In this document: one piece after another, positions 49,601-57,700 of the stretch | Position numbering within the stretch: position 1 is the first letter of the stretch | Layout of the letters: each line of letters starts with the position of its first letter | DNA from: JAJRPT01 sp964465945 | GTDB taxonomy: Bacteria; Bacteroidota; Ignavibacteria; Kapaibacteriales; UBA2268 | Length of the DNA: 64,000 nt | NCBI GenBank assembly: GCA_964465945.1 | Contig: CAYXMM010000006.1 | Coordinates: 62,001-126,000, forward strand | Direction of reading: 5' to 3' | Program-made: the position numbers and the translations under genes | Notes under the pieces: model-generated | The model's input: the letters and a program-made list of their open reading frames with translations, nothing else | What the model was told of the DNA's origin: nothing | The model's database searches: none

Positions 49601-50491
49601 TGAAGGATTTGCTTCTAACTCTTCTGAGGATTCAACTTTAACATAATAAGTACCAGGTGTTAAAGTTCTACTTGAAGCAGTAGATAAAGAATTATCATCA
49701 AAAATTGAGTATAAGTAAGATGGAGGAGTCGCATCAGCAATAGTTTGGAAAGTAGAAGACGTAAAGTCAGCTGGATACCAAGCGGAGTAATCGCTTCCAT
49801 TTTTTGCTTTAATTCTAATACCAAATGTATGTGATGAACCATTCAAATCTAAATCTTGCAATGAATATGTTTCAGCGGTTCCTGTAGTTGGATCACCTAT
49901 ACTTGTTTCATCATAATAAGGATGAACGTTATCATCTGTTAAGTCCCATAATGAAACAATAAACTCATCATTTGTATTACCACTAGTCCACAAAGCATTT
50001 GCGGAATATGAACCAATACTTGCAAAACTAATTGCAGAAGGTGCGGCAATTCCAGTTTTAATATCCCTTGGATTCTCATTCGTAGCATCAATATTATAAT
50101 CTATAACACCACCGGGGAAGTTATATTCATAAACCTTAACAGTATATGATGTAGATGCGCTTAATCCACTTACAAGAACAGTTCTAGTTCTACCAGAGCC
50201 GTTATATACAACTTTGGAATTTGTTGTAATTGGAGCTGCCGTACTATAATCAGCATTGGCACTATAACTAGTACCGTCAGTTGGCGCTTCTTCAGCATTT
50301 ACTGCTGGTGTTATAGTAACTATTCTATTACCACCATTACCATTAATCCAAGTTATTCTCATTTGGGTAGTACCGACATTAGAGAATGAGACATAACTTG
50401 CCTGGGTTGATGGTGCGGCGACTAAGTCACCTACTCCTGCAAACATAAATGTTAGCAAGGTCAAAAGTATTATGTAAAACTTTTGAAACAT
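34694..50491 (-). CDS. Giant secreted Ig-like repeat adhesin with LamG domain and T9SS sorting domain
   Basis: A 5265-residue secreted protein. The signal peptide ends near LVAAP (residue 26), and a fibronectin-III-like segment follows. Residues about 370-2450 are about 20 modules of roughly 95-110 residues, each with a YTVVEGN or YTVVEGD element, DxxGN, and IDAxxPxI at the border, like bacterial Ig-like/cadherin-type domains. A LamG/concanavalin-like domain (SITIEAWFKQ, GEISEVRVWNYA) sits near residues 3005-3155. After further Ig-like modules, three near-identical blocks repeat with a period of about 946 bp. The C-terminus (VSPNPVVDEF, GTYMLQVKAGEE) is a T9SS type A sorting domain. A surface adhesin or matrix protein is likely. 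A palindrome lies just before the start. Confidence 0.9.
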   Translation of the reverse strand: MFQKFYIILLTLLTFMFAGVGDLVAAPSTQASYVSFSNVGTTQMRITWINGNGGNRIVTITPAVNAEEAPTDGTSYSANADYSTAAPITTNSKVVYNGSGRTRTVLVSGLSASTSYTVKVYEYNFPGGVIDYNIDATNENPRDIKTGIAAPSAISFASIGSYSANALWTSGNTNDEFIVSLWDLTDDNVHPYYDETSIGDPTTGTAETYSLQDLDLNGSSHTFGIRIKAKNGSDYSAWYPADFTSSTFQTIADATPPSYLYSIFDDNSLSTASSRTLTPGTYYVKVESSEELEANPSMSFTADANGGSGSGMDVSASTLTWTVDSQTWVYTLTIPSANYDNTNSVNDETTTFTVTGEDYANNSGTVTSIKGGLGFTTYSIDNRPPFDLAVSVPSGTFGIDDKVTATITLGGAEATATYGSMTFNGVDVANGANFANLGSGSYSVSYTVADGNTDTELTTNWTSLSFSMVDQNGNSSTYVTTATIAGSGTLTVDANKPVITSLTLPSGSFSVGETVSTTITATGSGNYATLTTGNLNGQALTSFTYIGGGYKSNETSTYTAIYTVVENDSDILAGASLTFDLAFTDQAGNLGEVYDETEITLINASNFNVDANSPVVTAIYLPSSTFGIGDVVTATFTTAEDDLANSTYLYNYVKINNVTADAQTVYRVGLSNSYTASYTVVEGNTDQINVATNAATSMSFSIIDAFGNVSNTLTTPENTGNITIDGTRPVITAAWLPVSGAGEYGIGSTFNIEVAYTETDDVTGGSATFNTANLTSTSTQNSGTYNILYTVVDGHPNIFNAANVPGTFTLTDRSGNMSTIATINANVENSGTISIVGTRPTISAVYFDAGTFTVGEVVSSTFTVASSGATDLTDFSTSFSLNGFDLELDNTENIGSGSYTASFTLTDRTGFDVNGISALTFTIQTEDPYGNTSLEYNDVATGGNTISPTLKTGDGNGVFVINSSIPTISSVSIPSGNYKVGDKISATITTDSDIFGNYSLTAASASINNVQITDFTNLSATTYAVTYTVVEGNTDRATIASIPAWFRVQDVHTNTSTTFTSALTSSGAVTIDANTPTIVSITIDGSDAGEYGIGEQATVRIESGETTANGNFNAPLESATITINGVNVTGFTRLAPTSPTYTAIYTIAEGNIDRASVGAIPISAKIKDPNGNISTQYTTAAGVSPGTGSAVQIDATKPVISAVYLPSGTFNIDSNDDITVTFTVANSGILADDNYSNSAHTFTINGYTVSTFANVGSRSYTGIWNVVEGQTDHNGTGSLTYNISTSDTFGNASIVYNQTSVTPTIVGGNGDFIVDAHRPSIASATVSNGLHRIGTAIALQFTMTDVADYDGITLVNASSSFNSTTFSSALSDQGSYYQIQHTIVEGNNEVATVGALSASITVMDKNGNSSLPTNPFWSPNTVFNVANPGTFRIDPTRPTITSVNVPAGDYGIGSTITVTIETTDNFNDLLSANSISFNNTSIPTSRWTRVASSNSYTMYYEVAEGDNNAYSTASQATTTFSIEDESHNNNTATEFAITSTGNVAIDASSASISAIAFAPGIYKVGDDVSFTFTADYSNYADDAHTFTINGVNLNSADFDNIGSNSYTGTFTVAEDNNDVADIGSLTFSLQTSDTFGNESDIYDENDITATSSGTFYIDADSPVIATATIESGNFKIGDEVSMTFTFTLNTTDEGNTMALVPASSSFNGKPLENFTKLGVETYAATYTVVSGDNDVANLAALSSSITIKDVAGNQSTPFNHQNSWVVDGVFSIDANAPNITAVYVDGGLFSAGETITATITTTPGESGLDLYGASSSFNGHGVTGFTENSNSYTVQYTVVENDAFVSTLADLTNKATFTLIDDNLNISNAYAGAFTLGNGSTFSIDAVKPTITSAAVQNGPFKIGDIISATFNVDKNYITAASGSINNETFTNATFVSGNYFTATYTVVEGNNNITNGEQLPYSAIITDVYGNVSIVQAGNFVSNPLCTLDANRPYVDAITFQDGKYGNGDVLTATFTARTKANNGTIDGTQPLESGLTLTSASINGTDVRGSFADIGSGSYTLSYTVIEGDSDRASVGLIPVEIVVSDAAGNASNNNSNNPRSINSTGSTSIDAHKPVINNIYVEASTGQNGLNTFIIGDAVTIKLVTDADSFGGVPYSSHTITANGENIGGTLSHNSGTYTFTYTVTEGNTDRTTLAATPMTFTLVDDHGNVSAVSTQSTATLEGGADFKIDANRPTATLEYFFNAGLTIPLGNNPTLSVDDAVFMKVVTNELTRSTISTPSGNAYVQANSQGDNNDVANVALTHIGTAGNSNTFRYSRASVVSDSETDGTVLESVTFTLTDLAGNSSMASPSNTTGAAYIDATIPNFTYTYYTDSGFSSSISHNSRLKAGVYYIKMVADETVLASATFNIDNLENNNLDVTNQVLSSISANSFTFTRTISALDVAAGIQAEDLRLTAEDLWGNKVTSGTFSNKDTYKVYIDTKKPQAEVNITFENNTNIITRDKNSATVTIAYDEEVQTDANPSITFTSNPNISADNAGSWSMDSKTFTREYSHNLTEEILNNISATVIDASGVEDIAGNTDLGDASSTFTVNTETAIASASITLQTFNSENVVNANNRDVKVIVWYDRDMDTGTEPSITFTNNSNFAVAGTASWSGSRTWSTTFTQSGDEYFAHESATVSGTDVDGARDQVGNLARGVESSTFRIDTYLPTATIAAPTSTNMSSNTIGNSSTTFNYVINYADNNGLYSVDLSASDVTINVESGTPAGYSKSVANNGTNSSTVSIWGATGDGALSITIGADVVTDLSGNKNLASFESATIIIDNTAPVIASHEFVYDIVNSTRSNTLTLTATGSDFNNAASSSFTFGLTGATGGTINSASNSSTSLTNVVFDGLTADGSASITMAEGAFTDIAGNKSAQFTTNEIEVDNTAPTLNPPLTIANIDNTEMWFTSSEGLYSNDDATGIIDINDGVDFNINSVGGTASLASATISDNSGIVLNGSNQSVGFTHKSAFDVTSITIEAWFKQTTATTQFITGKNTGYYEIHTNRVGDENRNIRFIPTSGLFFDTDDNVFSYNEWTHVSCVYNPSTLVGQIYVNGIAVNTTFTGTNGTSIVHNINDFKIGARTDDSYKFSGEISEVRVWNYARSASEIQNDYSEALVGNESGLIFYAPLNDVNDLQDKTGGVDGIAYNSPINQFSFSPAGSTTFTYDVDWTGEFNGSEAITISANNNTSLYDRAGNALLSSSTVGRNALVRPTVTFVAPTPTYVNSLGTATFTANLTNVGTNNLDATDFSAIHSGTGGGTIAYLGTSSNTATFTVAGLTGNGSASISVVADAILSPEGYGNLSKTTTTPINVDNINPVASLGNPSKTYTNSAGTFTVLVNYSDEYSGLNSVTLTNNDLTFDVVNGTISSKSFSVTNNGTNSSTITLWALEGSGDIAVKVGAGVVTDNATNSNTATAFSSYVTVDNTPPSTTVTITNNSIVRNMANDGKSMLISATFNEPIDIANNVELDITVPGTGDVANAVMTRVSATSYTYTWAVANSGDGAVTFAFDGGTDLANNAISAGTLTIDPFTVDNTAPTLNSWAFTNEFNTSGTISFNEGVYTNTSNGYGTGAIGWVSDFDNPNRNPDVGPASFIAVTLLNHTAGNQSMTFTSLVTGTSDGTERYVLNGKANQIYDAVGNLYMNSSTASATMNKQTTVDDISIVNADATYGIGASVTFNLEFDRNITDAESATITLSNGAKATYLSGEGSKTISMVYVVAESDASINDLSHSASSSVTPTNTLKDDRNFTVNQTLPATSVITSVQQVNIDTQKPVVTIGAPNMTLGNQTTTFTYVVTHSDNLNVNSVNLIPASISYDGITPGNSSVNTSGTTSTITLWNATGDGYMAIKIAAGVTSDDAGNTNNATAFSNTITIDNTAPVVTFNSASPSVINSTGTATFTYSVIGADANTGSNTLSFTVTNTGGAGNIATANVTGNASGTITVTGLTGDGNANVNMLAGVFTDNAGNASTMTSSATISVDNTAPIISGVTIFSNNSNMSQAKLGDNVSVTFSSTEDLYNTSAMVAGLSGLNVNSLGSGHYSTTFTVNGSNTEGSATFNISVNDLAGNIATFNTVNDASSVNIDNTAPTATISVVNTLPISLSNNSLTVTVSYNEAMANSPVPNINIGAGATYTPTSATWTTSQVYTAQYNVTGDVEVSNIAVTLASETATDLAGNTEDAEVQFNNTFDVDRVGPIVTFNTANPSLINDDGTATFTYTVTGATANTGNNTTSFTVANTGGTGNVVSANVTGNTSGTVTVTGLTGDGNAKVNILAGVFTDVAGNGSTMTSSATISVDNTAPLFSNVAISSNNADNTKAKVGDVVSLTFSTNEPINTATSATAIAGRIEQTVNDLGSNQYSTTISVLGSDTEGNVTFNIGIEDLAGNSSSTNTADFGAVTIDYTAPTSTVTVVNATPINLTNNSLTITVTYNEDMKTSPVPNISIGAGATYTPTSATWTTSKIYTAQYDVTGNVEVNDIAVTLGSVAALDLTGNVEGSSTTFNNTFDVDRIAPVVTFNTANPSVVNSAGTATFTYTVTGATANTGNNTTSFTVTNTGGTGNVASANVTGNTSGTVTVTGLTGDGNAKVNMLAGVFTDVAGNGSIMTTSATISVDNTAPTVTITSNVSGTTTNQEISATLTFNESVTGIAVNDVLQTTNASASVTSVINAGTTYELTINATLPGTVNVWLAANDAMDAAGNGNTSSNTFTYSYNAVSSYSQVVLSDVGTSTTVSMGSTNKAFTMEINDDKGQGTDGNGDDLPTVFNQITVAKSGSYNFNDLISSATFFTNGGTNIGTATVNTNNLVFNVTSQTITDGGSGTYYMNYTLNNSSTFDIDNTSLTFTLTGSTGIGAEVGSTPFDNVVKSTGDFVANKVQINAAKLAFVDQPENHTLDNGATFTVKATDANNNLDKDYVGEITIVSTSPGSKSTQDSTANAVSGLASFSAYKFANWGANTTISATATGLTSATSATFSIRGNAPDAATDIEIVKINYYVTKIRWKASKTNSVDNNALVIVRYDHNNTSYGLNDESNLNSTTFGSNSTYNSAPAVNDNSSGTGKIVLLGQGGIDGDYRFVNVTFTTSTNKKFISAGVYMFSGNANDVNTQSYNTTQTSTAYKITKDIFDFDNDNTKTSENNLFSVGIVSPNPVVDEFSMNMTLNESMDVTVDLFSTSGQFVGTMYKSSGLEAGSHILFMSMNNFEVSSGTYMLQVKAGEEIMLVPFVYKR
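36526..39100 (-). repeat. Long-period internal repeat of the giant adhesin (about 946 bp, three copies)
   Basis: The segment TATCAACTGAAATTGTTGC and the following roughly 310 bp recur at 36526, 37474 and 38419, that is 948 and 945 bp apart, with few changes. Each period is about 315 residues and contains three Ig-like modules (VTFNTANPS, SNVAISSNNAD and TVVNATPINL types). The extent of the third copy is approximate. Confidence 0.8.
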
Positions 50492-50533
50492 ATTAAACCT
50501 TTAAATTATTAAAATTATTAGTCATAGTTTAAC

Positions 50534-50553
50534 TTTATGCCTAATGGCATAAA
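50534..50553. promoter_or_regulatory. Palindromic operator-like site upstream of the giant adhesin
   Basis: Perfect 8-bp arms TTTATGCC / GGCATAAA around TAAT, 43 bp upstream of ATG 50491 in a 208-bp AT-rich intergenic region that holds nothing else obvious. The GC core makes chance less likely. It could be a repressor or activator site, or a small RNA hairpin in the leader. Confidence 0.5.
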
Positions 50554-50699
50554 TTTTGATATATAAAAACCCTGTTTTTCCTATATATACATAAGAAAAC
50601 ACAAATATAAATATTCTCTTTGAATATTTACATTCCTTCAATTCCTAAAATATATTTTATTTTTTTAATTTCCAAATTGTAAATTAATATTTTTTAATT

Positions 50700-51617
50700 T
50701 TACTTTTTCGCACTATTAATATAGTTATAATCAATTTCCATTAACTCACTATATTCAGATGAGTTATATAACCCAACTGCTTTAATTTTCCAATAGTATT
50801 TTTTTTGTTCATTTTCTAAAAATAATTTCCATTCTGACCCATTACTAAAATTCGCACCATCATATTCTACCAGTTTTTTATTGCAATTTTTATCTTCACA
50901 GACCGTTACTTCGTAATATTTTGCTCCCTCAACCTTATTCCATTTAATTTCTGCAACATTTTCTTTAAAGTATTCACATTCTTTTTGAACAGGAACTGCT
51001 AACTGAGGATGTGTCTCTCTAACTTTTAATTTATGTGTTTTATAGTTTGTGGCTTCACCTCGTCCATTAAACGGTACTAAAACAAACTTATATATACCAT
51101 ATTTTAAATCGCTTAAAATCAATTCTTTCTTCGGGTTGAAGTGCCCAACTACATAGCTATTGCCAATTTTGCAATTACTCTCGCCATAATTACCAACCTG
51201 ATATTCTTTTCCATCTTCTGGAAAATCTATTTTATTGCCAAGCGTGGCAATAAGTAACCCACCTTCCGCATCATCTAAATAAGTCATAAGCTTTATGTTA
51301 TTTGGTTTAGCTTTAATGAAATTCACATTAGATTTAGCATTTTCCGGCTCATCGTCTAATGTCCAGAAAGTTATTTCACCTTCATTCGCAAATAGTTTGT
51401 AATATGTTTTAGCTTTTAAATTCGATAATTTCCCATTTTTTACATCGACAACTTTAAAGCTATTATCAAAATCCTTACCATTTTTTGATTCGTAAAGTTT
51501 TAAATCCGATTTATCATCTTTCTTGAATTCAATACTTACAGAATAACTTGTTCTATCTTTAATTTCAAGTCCAAACAAGTTCACACTAATTGCCATTAAT
51601 ACTAATATAAATTTCAT
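50700..51617 (-). CDS. Secreted protein with Fn3-like segments, function unknown
   Basis: A 305-residue protein. I chose ATG 51617 (MKFILVLMAISVNLFG) because it gives a proper signal peptide; the frame is open further upstream but adds an unlikely extension. The mature part has fibronectin-III-like pieces (RTSYSVSIEFKKDD, KAKTYYKLFANEGEITFWTLDD, and VAEIKWNKVEGAKYYEVTVCEDKNC near residue 235). No sorting domain is seen. It lies between the two giant genes on the same strand, after the terminator of the fibre gene, so it may have its own promoter. A structural or accessory role for the neighbouring surface proteins is plausible. Confidence 0.75.
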   Translation of the reverse strand: MKFILVLMAISVNLFGLEIKDRTSYSVSIEFKKDDKSDLKLYESKNGKDFDNSFKVVDVKNGKLSNLKAKTYYKLFANEGEITFWTLDDEPENAKSNVNFIKAKPNNIKLMTYLDDAEGGLLIATLGNKIDFPEDGKEYQVGNYGESNCKIGNSYVVGHFNPKKELILSDLKYGIYKFVLVPFNGRGEATNYKTHKLKVRETHPQLAVPVQKECEYFKENVAEIKWNKVEGAKYYEVTVCEDKNCNKKLVEYDGANFSNGSEWKLFLENEQKKYYWKIKAVGLYNSSEYSELMEIDYNYINSAKK

Positions 51618-51649
51618 TAAATTCTCACAGTTCAAAATAATAATGCAAA

Positions 51650-51690
51650 AATAAAAAAAAAGCACGATGCATCGCTACATCGTGCTGAGA
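51650..51690 (-). terminator. Terminator of the fibre gene
   Basis: Perfect 9-bp stem AGCACGATG / CATCGTGCT (51661-51686) followed on the minus strand by an uninterrupted T-run, 25 bp after the fibre gene stop. Confidence 0.92.
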
Positions 51691-51710
51691 AAATAATTTA
51701 ATTAATTAAA

Positions 51711-54700
51711 TTAATTAATTCTGTACCAAACGCCACCACCAAAAATGTAAATAGCAGTTTCACCAGCTTGTCCCAATGTTACATCACCAACGATAGTGCC
51801 AGTTGAAGTAACTGTTGCATCATCTGATGCTACTGCATCTATATAAGCAATATAAACTATTTGCCCTTCAATTGCAGTTGCAGTAGGTAATTCAATAGTA
51901 TGTCCTGCTGTATGATCAACGTCAATTATGTGCATAGTGTATGCTCCATCTAATGTAACGTTAGCATCAGCATCATAATCAGATTTAATTGACCAAACTA
52001 ATTTACCAGCATTTACTTTAATTGCAGTGAAAGATGAAGAAGTTGAACCACTTGTTTCTTGTATATTTAAAGCTATACCATCACCATCAGCACCAGCACC
52101 TGCATCTATATCTAATGCTATATCTGAAACATCAGAAGTGTTAGCATAAATTGTATTTGCTATACTGTTACCTGCACCAGAAGCTGTTGGTGATTGGCTC
52201 GTTTTAATATTGAAACCGTAAGGTCTATTTAAAGCACTACCATCAATTGCAAAACCAGTTGTTGCATCAGAATTTGCTGCACCATCAGTAAGTTGGATAA
52301 ATGCTGCGTTATGAGCATTTGCAGTTGTACCAGATGTCAAAGCTATACCAATATTAGCTCCAGTTATGTCAGATCCAGAAATATATTTATTAGCAGTACC
52401 GCCTGAAACTATCAAGCCATTAGTTGCTGTAAATATACCATTTGAACTAATTGCATCACCCGCTGCATCTCCTAAAGTTACATTACTTGTGAAAGTTGAG
52501 CTTCCACTGAATGTAGCAGTACTTGTAACAGCTAATGTTGAACCAAGTGTCGTTGCACCAGTTGTATTCAATGTTGTGAATGTTGCTGCTGCTGCTGTTG
52601 TATTACCAATTGTTGTATTGTTTAAGTTTGTGAATGTACCGTTTGTTGCTGATACATTTGTTAAACCAGTTAAGCTACCACCAGATAAACTTAAAGTTGT
52701 AAATGTAGCAGCATTACCTGTTAAGTTTCCACTTGCATTTATTGTTGTAAAGCTTGCTGCTGCTGCTGTTGTATTACCAATTGTTGTATTGTTTAAGTTT
52801 GTGAATGTACCGTTTGTTGCTGATACATTTGTTAAACCAGTTAAGCTACCACCAGATAAACTTAAAGTTGTAAATGTAGCAGCATTACCTGTTAAGTTTC
52901 CACTTGCATTTATTGTTGTAAAGCTTGCTGCTGCTGCTGTTGTATTACCAATTGNNNNNNNNNNNNNNNNNNNNNNNNNNNNNNNNNNNNNNNNNNNNNN
53001 NNNNNNNNNNNNNNNNNNNNNNNNNNNNNNNNNNNNNNNNNNNNNNNNNNNNNNTGTTACTCCTGTAATATTTCCACCATTAATTTCTGCTGTTGTTAAT
53101 GTTGCTGCTCCTGCAGTTAAACCACCATTTGAAGCAATTACTACGTCGTTAGCTGAACCATCAAAAGTTAAAGAGAAACCATTGTTTGTTACAGTTGTAT
53201 TTTGGTTTAAGTTTCCACCTAATTGGAATGTATTTGAGTTATTAGTCAAACCATTGTTTGCAGCTGGAACGCTAATAGCTAAATCCCATACTGCTTTTGC
53301 AGTTGGTAATTGGCTGTTTGTTGAAGCTGCAGAAATAGTAGTTGAAATTTCATCAACTGATTGACCTGCATCAAAATTTAAAGTACCAGTAGCATTTACA
53401 TTTGTAAAGCTTGCTGCTGCTGCTGTTGAACCACCGATTGTAGTTGCATCAATTGTTCCACCATTAATATCAGCTGTTGTTAGTGTTGCTGCTGTTGCTG
53501 TTACATTCGCTAATGTTGAGTTACCACTTACGTTTAATGTTGTAAAGCTTGCTGCTGCTGCTGTTGAACCACCGATTGTAGTTGCATCAATTGTTCCACC
53601 ATCAATATCAGCTGTTGTTAATGTTGCTGCATTTGCAGTTAAACCAGCATTTACATCTAATACTGCATTGTTTACAGTTGCACCATTACTTGCAGTGAAA
53701 GCGCCAGTTGAAGTAATTACATCACCTGCTGCGTCGCCTAAAGTAACATTACCATTAAATGTTGCATTACCTGTTACTGCTAATGTGCTTGAAGCAGTTA
53801 AAGGACCAGTTACTGCCACACCACTTGTGCTAGTTAATTTAATTCCATCGTTATCTAATAAAGTTAAAGACGAAGATCCATTAGTTAAATTACCTCTAAT
53901 ATCTAAACCATCAGTATCACTAACTAAAACAGGTTGAGTAACACTTGAATTTTGAATACCACCAGTTCCAGTAACATTTAAGTTACCTGTTCCTCCAACA
54001 GTTACATTTCCATCAGAAGTTGTTATATTACCATTTGTTAAAGTAATATTACCATTAGTTAATTCAATATCCCCACCAGTTGAGAAATAATCACCAGTTA
54101 CTGATAATCCATCAGCATCAGATATATTTACTCTACCACCATTATTTGAACTTGTATTAGTTATTGAATTTTTAATATCCATAGAAGCGTTTATGATTAC
54201 TTGATCAGTAGTAGCAGCATCGCCCAAAGTTGCATCTCCTTTAACATTTAAAGTTCCATCAGAAGAAATGTTACCATTTGATTGGTCTACAATAAATTTA
54301 GTTCCACCAACTGTTAAATTAGCTGTTGTAACATCTAAACCGTTCCCAGCTGATAAAACACCAGTAGAAGAAACAACTACATCACCAGCTGAACCATCAA
54401 CTGTTAAAGAGAAGCCGTTATTTGTTACTGTTGTATTTTGTGTTAAATTACCACCTAACATTATAGTTCCAGAACTATTAGTTAAACCATTTTTAACTGG
54501 TATATTATTAACTAAATCCCATGTTGCTTTTGCAGTTGGTAATTGCATATTAGTTGAAGTAGAAGAAACTGCTGTAACAATTTCATCAACTGATTGACCT
54601 GCATCAAAATTTAAAGTACCAGTAGCATTAACATTTGTAAAACTTGCAGCTGCTGCTGTTGAACCACCGATTGTAGTTGCATCAATAGTTCCACCATTAA

Positions 54701-57700
54701 TATCAGCTGTTGTTAGTGTTGCTGCAGACGCTGTTACATTTCCTAATGTTGTTGCTCCAGTTACATTCAATGTTGATGCTAATGTTGTTGCTCCAGATGC
54801 ATTTAATGTTGTAAAACTTGCTGCACCTGCTGTTGTTCCACCAATTGTTGCACTGTTAATTACTACTCCATCGATTGTTCCACCATCAATATCAGCTGTT
54901 GTTAATGTTGCTGCAGACGCTGTTACATTTCCTAATGTTGTTGCTCCAGTTACATTCAATGTTGATGCTAATGTTGTTGCTCCAGATGCATTTAATGTTG
55001 TAAAACTTGCTGCACCTGCTGTTGTTCCACCAATTGTTGCACTATTAATTGCTACTCCATCAATAGTTCCACCATTAATATCAGCTGTTGTTAGTGTTGC
55101 TGCAGACGCTGTTACATTTCCTAATGTTGTTGCTCCAGTTACATTCAATGTTGATGCTAATGTTGTTGCTCCAGATGCATTTAATGTTGTAAAACTTGCT
55201 GCACCTGCTGTTGTTCCACCAATTGTTGCACTGTTAATTACTACTCCATCGATTGTTCCACCATCAATATCAGCTGTTGTTAGTGTTGCTGCAGACGCTG
55301 TTACATTTCCTAATGTTGTTGCTCCAGTTACATTCAATGTTGATGCTAATGTTGTTGCTCCAGATGCATTTAATGTTGTAAAACTTGCTGCACCTGCTGT
55401 TGTTCCACCAATTGTTGCACTATTAATTGCTACTCCATCGATTGTTCCACCATCAATATCAGCTGTTGTTAATGTTGCTGCAGACGCTGTTACATTTCCT
55501 AATGTTGTTTTGCCCGTAACGTTTAAAGTACCGCCAATTGTAGCATTACCACTTGTTAATTTTAGGTCACCTGTAGTTAAGGTCATTGTAGATGTATTTA
55601 ATGTAACATTTCCGTTTGTAAACACAACATTAGCAGGTGTTGAAGAAGTACCAAATGTTGCTTGATTATCTACATAAAGTCCACCACCATTACTTAAAAC
55701 CACATTACCTGTTCCTGATATTTCTAAATTATTAGAACCAGTAGAAATTGTAGTTGATTCAGTTAATGCACCACCTAATTTAAATGTACCAGAAGTTTCT
55801 ATAATACCATTAGTTGCTGACAAATTATCAACTAAATCCCAAGTAGCTTTCGCTGTAGGTAATTGATTGTGAGTTGAAGCACCAGTAATAGTAGTTACAA
55901 TTTCATTTACTGTTTGACCTGCGTCAAAATTGAAATTTCCACCTACGTTAACATCACCATTTAAAGTTGAATTACCAGTAACAGATGCACTTGAAGCAGT
56001 TAAGCCAGCTAAAGTTGTTGCTCCTGTAACTCCTAATGTATTATTAATTGTAGTTGCACCATCTAATTGTGTAGTTCCATCAACTTCTAATGTTGTTCCA
56101 AATGAACCACTTGTTGCTGTTAAGCCAGCTAAAGTTGTTGCTCCTGTAACTCCTAATGTATTATTAATAGTTGTTGCACCATCTAATTGTGTAGTTCCAT
56201 CAACTTCTAATGTTGTTCCAAATGAACCACTTGTTGCTGTTAAGCCAGCTAAAGTAGAAGCACCATCAACTTTTAAAGTTCCAGTTGTTGCTAAATTGCC
56301 AGCAGTTGAAACATTACCACCATTCATAAATGTAGTACTTCCAATAGTTAAATTAAAACCACCATTCATAACGTTAGTGTTTTTATTTAAAGTTCCACCT
56401 AATTCCATTGTTCCAGAATTATTAGTTAAACCGTTATCAGCTGTGATACTATTAACTAAATCCCATGTTGCTTTTGCAGTTGGTAATTGCATATTAGTTG
56501 AAGCACCAGTGATTGTTGTAACGATTTCATCAACTGTTTGACCACCAGTAAAGCTAAAATTATCATCTACTACTAAATCACCATCTACATTAGAGTTACC
56601 AGTAATAGAAGCACTTGTAGCAGTTAAGCCAGCTAAAGTTGTTGCTCCAGTTACATTCAATGAAGAACCTAACATTGTAGCATTAGAAGCATTTAATGTT
56701 GTAAAGCTTGCTGCTGCGGCTGTTGTACCGCCGATTGCAGAGCCATTAATTGCTACTGCATCTATTGTTCCACCATTTATATCAGCAGTTGTTATTGTTG
56801 CTGCATTTGTAGTTAAGCCAGCATTTGCATTTAAAGCACCTGCTAAAGTTGTTACGCCACCAACACCTAATGTATTAGTAATATTAATATTATCAAAAGT
56901 TGCAGATGTGAAAGAAATTGAAGAACCAGTTACTGTTCCTTGAGCCCAAATATCACCCCAAACATTTAAGTCAGCAGAAGTAGTAGATGAACCAATCTCA
57001 ACATCATCAGAGAAGTTTAATGGGTCGCCAACATTTGCAGGAGGAGTCATTGTTACGGATGTAGCACCGGTTCCAATTATAATTCTTTCAAGACCTATAA
57101 CCGTGTTACCACCGATTGCAGAGTTAGCCCAGATATCACCATAAGTTTTGATAGCAGTTTTACCTTCAGCACCAGCAATAGGGAAACCAGGATTACCAGC
57201 AGAAGTGTTTCTAACTACTAATACTGCGTTATCAGCATCAGTTGCATCATTTTGACCTGTTGAATTAACTGAATTACCTTCAATTAATAATCCTCTACCA
57301 TTTACTGTAGTATTTTTAATTTGAGCAGTATATGTTCCAGCACTTGAAGTACCAATTGCTTCAAATAATAAGTTATTACCATTTAAATCTAAAACTGGAC
57401 TATTGTTTCCAATGTCAGTTTTAGAAAGATTCATTACTTTACCAGTAGTACCATTATGAGTAATAGAGAAGGCATCTCCTGTTCCTGCATAAGTTCCTGC
57501 ATAGTCTAAAGCTAATGGATCATTTGTCCAAGTAGCACTTCCAGCACCATCAGAAATTAACACATTACCAGCACCAACACCAGTTGAAGACACTTTAACT
57601 GCAGTTACTTGTGCATTACCAATATCAGCAGTTGCTATTGTGCCGTCAAAGATATCGCTTGAAAGAATTGAACTAGCTAAATCTAATTTAGAGTATGCTA

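Noticed and set aside
52579..55500. Regular repeats considered as a CRISPR array.
   Set aside because: The units of 171 and 189 bp are contiguous, in frame and coding; there are no short repeats with unique spacers and no cas genes.
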